From Acidobacteriota bacterium (GTDB lineage Bacteria > Acidobacteriota > Vicinamibacteria > Vicinamibacterales > JACPPN01), in NCBI GenBank assembly GCA_016190995.1, contig JACPPN010000256.1:1-43163 (forward strand): a stretch of DNA of 43,163 nucleotides, read 5' to 3'. The notes beneath the pieces were generated by a model. It was not told the origin of the DNA. It ran no database searches and worked only from the letters and a program-made list of their open reading frames with translations. Below are positions 38,118-43,163 of the stretch, in pieces (the first letter of the stretch is position 1; each line of letters starts with the position of its first letter). A program made the position numbers and the translations under genes.

Positions 38118-38169
38118 ATTGACTCATTGATCTGGCAGGCGAACGACTCGCCGACTAATAAGTCAATGG
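38118..38169 (-). promoter_or_regulatory. Nested inverted repeats upstream of the beta-helix gene
   Basis: CATTGACT (38118-38125) and AGTCAATG (38162-38169) are perfect 8-bp inverted arms separated by 36 bases. Between them GGCGA-ACGAC-TCGCC (38139-38153) forms a second inverted repeat. The element ends about 45 bp before the beta-helix ATG. It may be an operator or a structured 5' leader. The outer arm contains a TTGACT that resembles a -35, but no -10 fits at 17 bases. Confidence 0.4.
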
Positions 38170-38423
38170 AAACTTGGATATCGACGGTGTTAATGAGGAG
38201 TGTCGCGAGATAACAGAGCTCGCGTCATCAGACTCCAGGACGAACACGATCCGCCCCAAGATCACGCCAAACGGGACAGAGCTTAGCAGAATCCGACGAG
38301 CAGGTATGTCCCGAAAATGCACTCCCGCCTCGGACAGGCGGCCCCGCACCGGAATGTGGTGTCTGGGCCTCGAGAGAACGTCGCCGCAATCGCGGGTTGG
38401 ACGCGCGAGTGGGTCAGTCGGGG

Positions 38424-38453
38424 ATCAGGACCGACCGGAGGGCCGGCCCTGAT
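38424..38453 (-). terminator. Hairpin downstream of the M20 amidohydrolase gene
   Basis: ATCAGG (38424-38429) pairs with CCTGAT (38448-38453). After one mismatch a further CCG/CGG pairs inside. The loop is about ten bases. It lies about 30 bases past the M20 stop on the minus strand. No T-run follows, so it may be only a 3'-end stabilising hairpin. Confidence 0.3.
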
Positions 38454-38463
38454 GGGGACGCCG

Positions 38464-38480
38464 CCGAGTCCCGATTCCCG
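38464..38480 (-). repeat. Short GGGA heptamer repeat after the M20 stop
   Basis: On the minus strand CGGGAATCGGGACTCGG holds two 7-base-spaced GGGA words immediately after the TAA at 38485-38483. The word family is the same as in the arrays at 405-446 and 36688. Confidence 0.45.
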
Positions 38481-38482
38481 CC

Positions 38483-40126
38483 TTAATCCGTCGCCCCCCG
38501 GACCGTCGGGTACTTGATGCCAAGCTGCTCGAGATACGTCTTGTGCTTCGTCGGATCGAAATAGAGCTTCTTCATCTCCGCGCGGTACTTGTCGAGCGTG
38601 TCCTTGTTCAGCCAGATCGCCGGCTTGTCCTCGGGTCGGATGAGCGGCGTGTACTTCATGTCCTTGGTCTGCACGTTGGTGAAGTAGTCCCACGCGTCCT
38701 TGAGGAGCGCCGGTTTCAGCAGCAGGTCGATCAGCATCATGGCGTGCGCCTTCGCGCCGGCGGTCGCCCCCTTGTGGGCGATCGGGGTGGCCATCGCGAT
38801 GGCGTTCGACCAGTTGTGCCCCGGCAGATTCGGGATGTTCGAGGGAAAGCGCAACGTGATGGTCGGGACGTTCCACGAGATGTCACCGATGTCGTCTGAC
38901 CCGCCGCCGCGCTTGTCCTCTTCCGGAATCGGGCCTTCGAGCTTGTCGAGCTCGGTCGCGAGCCCTTTGTCGGCCACCTTGAGCTCGCGCTGCAGCGCCT
39001 TCGCCAGCCGCTGATCGTCCTCGCTCCACTCGGGCAGCCCGACCTTCTTGATGTTTTCGGTCATCGCCTCGGCGAGCGGCTTGCTGAAGTGCCCCGGCCA
39101 GGCCGAACCCAGGACTTCGCTCGAGGCCAGCGTGGTCCCGGTCATCAGGGCGGCGGCCTTGGCGATGGTTTCGCCGGTGTCCCAGAGCTCCTTGACGCGC
39201 GGGTAGTCGGTCTCGCGGAAGAAGTACCAGACCGACGCGCGCGGCGGAACGACGTTCGGTTGATCGCCTCCGACCGGGATGACGTAGTGCGACCGGTGTT
39301 GGATCCTCAGGTGCTCGCGGCGGAAGTTCCAGCCGATGTCCATCAGCTCCACGGCGTCGAGGGCGCTGCGGCCGCGCCACGGATTGCCGGCGCTGTGGGC
39401 ACTCTCCCCCTGGAAGTTGAAGCGCACCGAGACGAGCCCGTTGCCCGACGTCGAGCCCCACGCGGTCGACAGATTGTTGCCGACGTGGGTGAAGAGCACG
39501 GCGTCCACGTCCTTGAAGTAGCCTGCTCGCACGAAATACGCCTTCGTGCCGACCAGCTCCTCGGCCACACCCGGCCACACCTTGATCGTTCCGGAAATCT
39601 TCTCGCGCTCCATCAGCTTCTTGATCGCGAGAATCGCCGTGACGTTCACCGCCTGCCCGGCGCTATGGCCTTCGCCGTGGCCCGGCGCGCCTTCAATGAG
39701 CGGGTCGTGATAGGCGACCCCCGGCTTTTGTGACGACTGCGGAATGCCGTCGATATCGGCGCCCAGCGCAATCACCGGTTTGCCGGAGCCCCATGTGGCC
39801 ATCCAGGCGGTCGGAATCCCGGCGATGCCATGCTCGACGGTGAATCCGTTCTTCTCGAGGATGCCGGTCACATACTTCGACGTCTCGAATTCCTGGAATC
39901 CGAGCTCGCCGTAGCTGAAGATCTGATCCACCATCTGCTGCGTGAAATCTCTCATCGCCTCGACTTCCGCAACCGCGTCCTTCTTGAGCGCCTCGACGCG
40001 CGCCCCCTCTCTCGAGACCGTGCCGGCTGTCGTTTTCGCCTTGGTCTTCTGCTGAGGCGCCGCCATGAGCGCGCCGCCCAGGACCGCGATCACGCCGAGC
40101 GTGCCAATCACCCGTCTTGCGCGCAT
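38483..40126 (-). CDS. Exported M20-family amidohydrolase (AbgB-like)
   Basis: A 547-residue protein with a signal peptide (RVIGTLGVIAVLGGALMAAPQQ). The M20 catalytic region spans about residues 55-215 (FSYGELGFQEFETSKYV, ALGADIDGIPQSSQ, GHGEGHSAGQAVNVTA, GVAEELVGTKAYFVRAG). The lid/dimerisation domain has FQGESAHSAGNPWRGRSALDAVELM. A C-terminal extension of about 60 residues (DMKYTPLIRPEDKPAIW onward) is Lys-rich. It should cleave an acyl or aminobenzoyl amide bond in the periplasm, resembling AbgB and aminoacylases. The expected Cys in the metal motif (HGCGH-type) is Glu here. ATG at 40126 has GGAGGA at good spacing; upstream TTGGACA/TAGGCT may be its promoter (40200-40170, weak). Confidence 0.88.
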   Translation of the reverse strand: MRARRVIGTLGVIAVLGGALMAAPQQKTKAKTTAGTVSREGARVEALKKDAVAEVEAMRDFTQQMVDQIFSYGELGFQEFETSKYVTGILEKNGFTVEHGIAGIPTAWMATWGSGKPVIALGADIDGIPQSSQKPGVAYHDPLIEGAPGHGEGHSAGQAVNVTAILAIKKLMEREKISGTIKVWPGVAEELVGTKAYFVRAGYFKDVDAVLFTHVGNNLSTAWGSTSGNGLVSVRFNFQGESAHSAGNPWRGRSALDAVELMDIGWNFRREHLRIQHRSHYVIPVGGDQPNVVPPRASVWYFFRETDYPRVKELWDTGETIAKAAALMTGTTLASSEVLGSAWPGHFSKPLAEAMTENIKKVGLPEWSEDDQRLAKALQRELKVADKGLATELDKLEGPIPEEDKRGGGSDDIGDISWNVPTITLRFPSNIPNLPGHNWSNAIAMATPIAHKGATAGAKAHAMMLIDLLLKPALLKDAWDYFTNVQTKDMKYTPLIRPEDKPAIWLNKDTLDKYRAEMKKLYFDPTKHKTYLEQLGIKYPTVRGATD

Positions 40127-40223
40127 GTCTTCCTCCGATGTCGATGAGGCAAGTGTGAAGAGAGCACGCAGCCTACCAGACAATGCGCGGTTCTGTCCAA
40201 GCCACGGCCGCCGCTCCGGTGAA

Positions 40224-40232
40224 TGGCATAAT
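40224..40232 (+). promoter_or_regulatory. Extended -10 promoter, probable leaderless start of moaA
   Basis: TGGCATAAT (TG at 40224-40225, hexamer CATAAT at 40227-40232) lies seven bases upstream of the moaA ATG (40240). Transcription would start within a base or two of the ATG, giving a leaderless mRNA. No Shine-Dalgarno sequence is present before the ATG. No clear -35 is visible, as tolerated for extended -10 promoters. Confidence 0.4.
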
Positions 40233-40239
40233 AGACGCC

Positions 40240-41265
40240 ATGGCCCTTCAGCTCGATCGGTTGGGCCGGCCGCTTCGCAGCCTCCGGCTGTCCGTGACGG
40301 ACCGCTGCAATATCCGCTGTTCTTACTGCATGCCGGAGGCGGATTACGTGTGGCTGCCGCGCCAGGACATCCTGACGTTCGAGGAGATCGTTCGGCTCGT
40401 CGACGTCTTCATCGACCTTGGTGTCGATCGCGTCCGGCTCACCGGCGGCGAGCCGCTGATTCGCAAGAATCTCCCGCACCTGGTCGAGTTGCTTGCCGAG
40501 CGATCCGCTCTGAGCGAGATCGCGCTTACGACAAACGGCATCCTCCTCCCGGACCACGCTGCCGATCTCAAGCGTGCGGGCCTCGACCGGGTCACCGTCA
40601 GCCTCGACACCTTGAGACCCGATCGGTTTCGTGCGCTGACGCGATACGACGAACACGCGCGCGTGCTCCGCGGGATCGATGCCGCCATCGAAGCCGGCTT
40701 TCGCGGACTGAAGCTCGACGCCGTCATCCTTCGCGGGGTGAACGACGATGAGCTGGTACGTCTGCTGGAATATGGAACGCAGATTCAGGCGGAAGTGCGG
40801 TTCATCGAGTACATGGACGTAGGTGGCGCGACGCGCTGGGCCTGGCAGGATGTCGTCTCGCGGCGCGAAATGCTCGATCGTCTCGAGCGTCACTACGGCC
40901 CCGTCACACCCGTCGTCGAGGACACGTCAGCGCCCGCCGCTCGATTCACGCTGCCGGACGGAACGACATTTGGGGTCATTTCCTCCACGACCGAGCCGTT
41001 CTGCCGACGATGCGATCGCAGCCGCCTGACAGCCGATGGACTCTGGTACCTCTGCCTGTATGCAACCGAGGGGATCGATCTGCGCGCGCCGCTCCGCGGC
41101 GGGATGAGCCGCGCGGCCGTGCGTGATCTGATCGCGTCACGCTGGCAGGCGCGCGTCGATCGCGGGGCGGAGGAACGCCTGCAGTCGAAGGATCGGCATG
41201 CCTTCATCACGGTTGGCCGTCTCAAGAAAGACGCGCATCTCGAGATGCACACGCGCGGCGGCTAG
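40240..41265 (+). CDS. moaA: GTP 3',8-cyclase MoaA
   Basis: A 341-residue MoaA, which converts GTP to 3',8-cyclo-GTP in the first step of molybdenum cofactor synthesis with MoaC. The radical SAM cluster is CNIRCSYC (Cys 23, 27, 30). RLTGGEPL and TTNGILL follow. The second cluster uses CRRCDRSRLTADGLWYLC near residue 255. The C-terminal Gly-Gly (HTRGG) needed for activity in the family is present. ATG at 40240 is favoured because homology starts there; a more upstream GTG would add 19 unrelated residues. No other moa/moe genes are in the window. It converges with the following radical SAM gene across 146 bp containing a small hairpin CGCGG-CCTT-CCGCG (41322-41335). Confidence 0.95.
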   Translation: MALQLDRLGRPLRSLRLSVTDRCNIRCSYCMPEADYVWLPRQDILTFEEIVRLVDVFIDLGVDRVRLTGGEPLIRKNLPHLVELLAERSALSEIALTTNGILLPDHAADLKRAGLDRVTVSLDTLRPDRFRALTRYDEHARVLRGIDAAIEAGFRGLKLDAVILRGVNDDELVRLLEYGTQIQAEVRFIEYMDVGGATRWAWQDVVSRREMLDRLERHYGPVTPVVEDTSAPAARFTLPDGTTFGVISSTTEPFCRRCDRSRLTADGLWYLCLYATEGIDLRAPLRGGMSRAAVRDLIASRWQARVDRGAEERLQSKDRHAFITVGRLKKDAHLEMHTRGG

Positions 41266-41411
41266 ACATCTCCTAAGGCCTGAATCTGAACAAATGGGGT
41301 TAGCTGATGCCTCTGTGCTCTCGCGGCCTTCCGCGGGTCAGGCGCTACCTCGATGAGAGCCATCGATCGACCTGAATCGGGTCAAGGCATCGTTCTTCTC
41401 GATTGAGTGCC

Positions 41412-43163
41412 TCACACGACCGGCTCCGGCGTCTCCTCCCTGGACTTCTTCAATCCCTGAATCTGGATGACGGGCCGGGCCTCTTCCTTCAGCACGACCT
41501 GGCGATAGAGCGCGGCCATCCGCGCGTTCTCCTGCTGCTGCTTCAGCCGCTCGGCCCGCGCGCGCAGCTTCTCTTCGCGCGCATTCCTGGCAATCCCCGC
41601 CGCGTCGAGATCCGTCTGGCGGCCCGCCGCGACCGCGACCGGATTGAGCACGAGGTGATGCTCGATCGAGTCGAGCTGCACGCTCCTGCCGCCCGCGAAG
41701 ATCTCATGACGGCCATGTTCTTCGTACCACCGAGTAAGCGTGGCGGTCATGTGCATCTTCTCGATGATCTGCCGCCAGCCGATGCCGGTGTTGTACGCGC
41801 AGAAGGAGATCTCCCCTTCCTCGGTCGCGTACGGGATGATGCAGCGCTCGGTGCGGCGGAAGTCGTAGTTGAAGAGATCCTGGAACCACATGCCCGCGAT
41901 GAACAGGAAGTTCCAGCGGTCCGACCGGCGCTTCTCGATGTCCTCCAACGTGCGCTCGCCGTCTACCCGCCCGTACGCGCCGCGCTGCGCCTTCTTGGTC
42001 GCGCCGAAGGTCTTGTCGAACTTCGTCATCAAGTCGAGCAGCCTGAAATGGGTCGGCGCCTTGAATGGGTCGTAGTTCCGCATCAGCGAGAGCGCCATCC
42101 CGAAAATCGAGAAGACCCTGCCGCGCGCGGCGTCGTTGATCTTCGCGATGTCCTTGGCAAGCCGCCCGGCGTCGACGAACGCGGTGAAGGGCACGGCCTC
42201 CTTGGTCTCCTTGTCGATCATCACGGCCATGCCGACGCCGCAGTTCGGATGACAGCCGCAGTTCAGCTGCCCCCACTCCGCCCGCGGTCCATGCACCAGG
42301 TCGGACCAGTCGGTGAAGGTCCCCATGAAGGAAATCGGGAACCAGTCGCGCGCCGGCTCGCCGATGCCGGTCTGTTTCTTCACGTCGTAGGCCAGGTGGG
42401 ACAGCGTGTACCGCTGGGCATGCCGCCGCTCGTCGGTGATCTCCTCGTCGCGACCGGTAAACGACACCGGCTGGAACGAAAGGAAGTTGATCTTCTTCGG
42501 ATTGTCGAGCGCGAACTGAATGATCCGTCCGACCTGCTCGTTGTTGATCCCGTTGACGATCGTGACGACGGGAACGATGTCGACGCCATTGTTGTGCAGG
42601 TTCTCGATGGCGCGCAGCTTGACGTCGAACAGGTTGCCGACCATCCGGTGCGCGTTCGCGGCGTTGCCGATACCGTCGAACTGCAGATAGACGTAACGCA
42701 GTCCGGCTTCCGCGGCGGCGCGACAGAACTGTGGACTCTTGGCGAACTCGATTCCATTGGTCGCCGCCTGCACGCTGTTGTACCCGACTTGGCGGGCATA
42801 GCGGACCGCATCGAGGAAGTACGGCGAGATGGTCGGCTCGCCGCCCGAGAACTGCACCGACAGCTGACGCTTCGGCTTGATGGAGATCGCGTTGTCCAGC
42901 AGCGTCTTGATCTCCTCCCAGCTCAATTCGTGCACGAACCCGACCTGGTTCGCGTCCATGAAGCACGGATCGCACATCATGTTGCAGCGGTTGGTCAGGT
43001 CGACCGTCAGGACCGCGCCGCGCCCGTACTTGATGGTGCTGCTGCCGTGGTGGTGCAGCTTCTCGTCGCTGTGCGCGCGAATGTCGCTGCCGGGAAAGCT
43101 CTCTTCGAGATGGCGGAAGAAGGCGGTGTCGATCGCCATCACGTCCTCGAAGTGCCCGTGGAC
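41412..43163 (-). CDS. Tes/MJ0619-like radical SAM enzyme (5' end open)
   Basis: At least 575 residues. From the ATG at 43139 the radical SAM motif is CNMMCDPC (Cys 52, 56, 59), followed by QFSGGEPTISPYF, AATNGIEFAKS and YLQFDGIGN. CGCHPNC (294-300) is an extra cysteine motif. More Cys occur around 430 (CIIPY, FCAYNTG). The C-terminal 80 residues are charged and coiled-coil-like. The domain order resembles archaeal tetraether lipid synthase (MJ0619) and bacterial relatives; the rubredoxin-like N-terminus of the archaeal enzyme is not seen. The frame stays open to the window edge with coding-like sequence (HGHFEDV) and all G/C third positions, so the true start is probably off-window. Function as a lipid C-C coupling enzyme is inferred, not shown. 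Confidence 0.82.
   Translation of the reverse strand, partial: VHGHFEDVMAIDTAFFRHLEESFPGSDIRAHSDEKLHHHGSSTIKYGRGAVLTVDLTNRCNMMCDPCFMDANQVGFVHELSWEEIKTLLDNAISIKPKRQLSVQFSGGEPTISPYFLDAVRYARQVGYNSVQAATNGIEFAKSPQFCRAAAEAGLRYVYLQFDGIGNAANAHRMVGNLFDVKLRAIENLHNNGVDIVPVVTIVNGINNEQVGRIIQFALDNPKKINFLSFQPVSFTGRDEEITDERRHAQRYTLSHLAYDVKKQTGIGEPARDWFPISFMGTFTDWSDLVHGPRAEWGQLNCGCHPNCGVGMAVMIDKETKEAVPFTAFVDAGRLAKDIAKINDAARGRVFSIFGMALSLMRNYDPFKAPTHFRLLDLMTKFDKTFGATKKAQRGAYGRVDGERTLEDIEKRRSDRWNFLFIAGMWFQDLFNYDFRRTERCIIPYATEEGEISFCAYNTGIGWRQIIEKMHMTATLTRWYEEHGRHEIFAGGRSVQLDSIEHHLVLNPVAVAAGRQTDLDAAGIARNAREEKLRARAERLKQQQENARMAALYRQVVLKEEARPVIQIQGLKKSREETPEPVV

Larger units (their letters stand above)
38073..38482. 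other. Intergenic region of 410 bp between the M20 and beta-helix genes
   Basis: Both flanking genes read leftwards. The right end carries a heptamer repeat and a hairpin (listed separately) after the M20 stop. The left end, closest to the beta-helix gene, is unusually AT-rich and contains nested inverted repeats (38118-38169). No small ORF with convincing features was seen in the middle. Confidence 0.5.

Noticed and set aside
41322-41335. Bidirectional terminator between moaA and the Tes-like gene
   Set aside because: The 5-bp CGCGG/CCGCG hairpin has no U-tract on either strand. It is mentioned only in the moaA entry.

Overview
The window is high-GC bacterial chromosome with tightly packed, often overlapping genes. 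The gene content points to the Acidobacteriota, most likely a Vicinamibacteria-type organism. The reasons are a phoH-ybeY-corC-era-mgtE-recO-glyQ-glyS-ppdK-corA-mutL order, a MoxR/VWA/DUF4159/DUF4175 envelope cluster with two DUF4159 paralogues, and a radical SAM enzyme resembling tetraether or membrane-spanning lipid synthases. This assignment is inferred from gene content and remembered relatives. No rRNA or confident tRNA gene is present to test it.

Region 1 (1-445) has no convincing gene. It holds a compact multi-hairpin palindromic element (17-163) and a heptamer tandem repeat (405-446).

Region 2 (446-19283, minus strand) is housekeeping. It reads from right to left: gamma-carbonic-anhydrase-like protein, hisS, aspS, then phoH, ybeY, corC-like, era, mgtE, recO, glyQ, glyS, ppdK, corA, mutL and a small membrane protein. 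These genes cover RNA processing and ribosome maturation (YbeY, Era, PhoH), four aminoacyl-tRNA synthetase subunits, DNA repair (RecO, MutL), C3 metabolism (PPDK) and three separate Mg2+/divalent-ion membrane proteins. The first gene has a consensus -10 box seven bases upstream of its ATG, so the mRNA may be leaderless.

Region 3 (19446-24586) is an accessory envelope region. A family 2 glycosyltransferase is translationally coupled to a radical SAM/SPASM enzyme. A GT-C type membrane glycosyltransferase converges on them. A dCACHE sensor with no output domain follows.

Region 4 (25157-36684, plus strand) is the most intriguing block: VWA/glutamine-amidotransferase-fold membrane protein, secreted DUF4159, MoxR AAA+ ATPase, DUF58, BatA-like VWA membrane protein, a giant DUF4175 coiled-coil membrane protein and a second DUF4159. 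Three VWA proteins with intact MIDAS motifs, one ATPase and two exported DUF4159 proteins suggest an envelope assembly or surveillance machine of unknown function.

Region 5 (36885-43163) holds a secreted right-handed beta-helix protein, an exported M20-family amidohydrolase, moaA (possibly leaderless) and the Tes-like radical SAM enzyme, whose reading frame stays open to the window edge. Short GGGA-rich heptamer repeats follow the stop codons of three unrelated genes. Long ORFs antisense to these genes were treated as high-GC shadows and left out.
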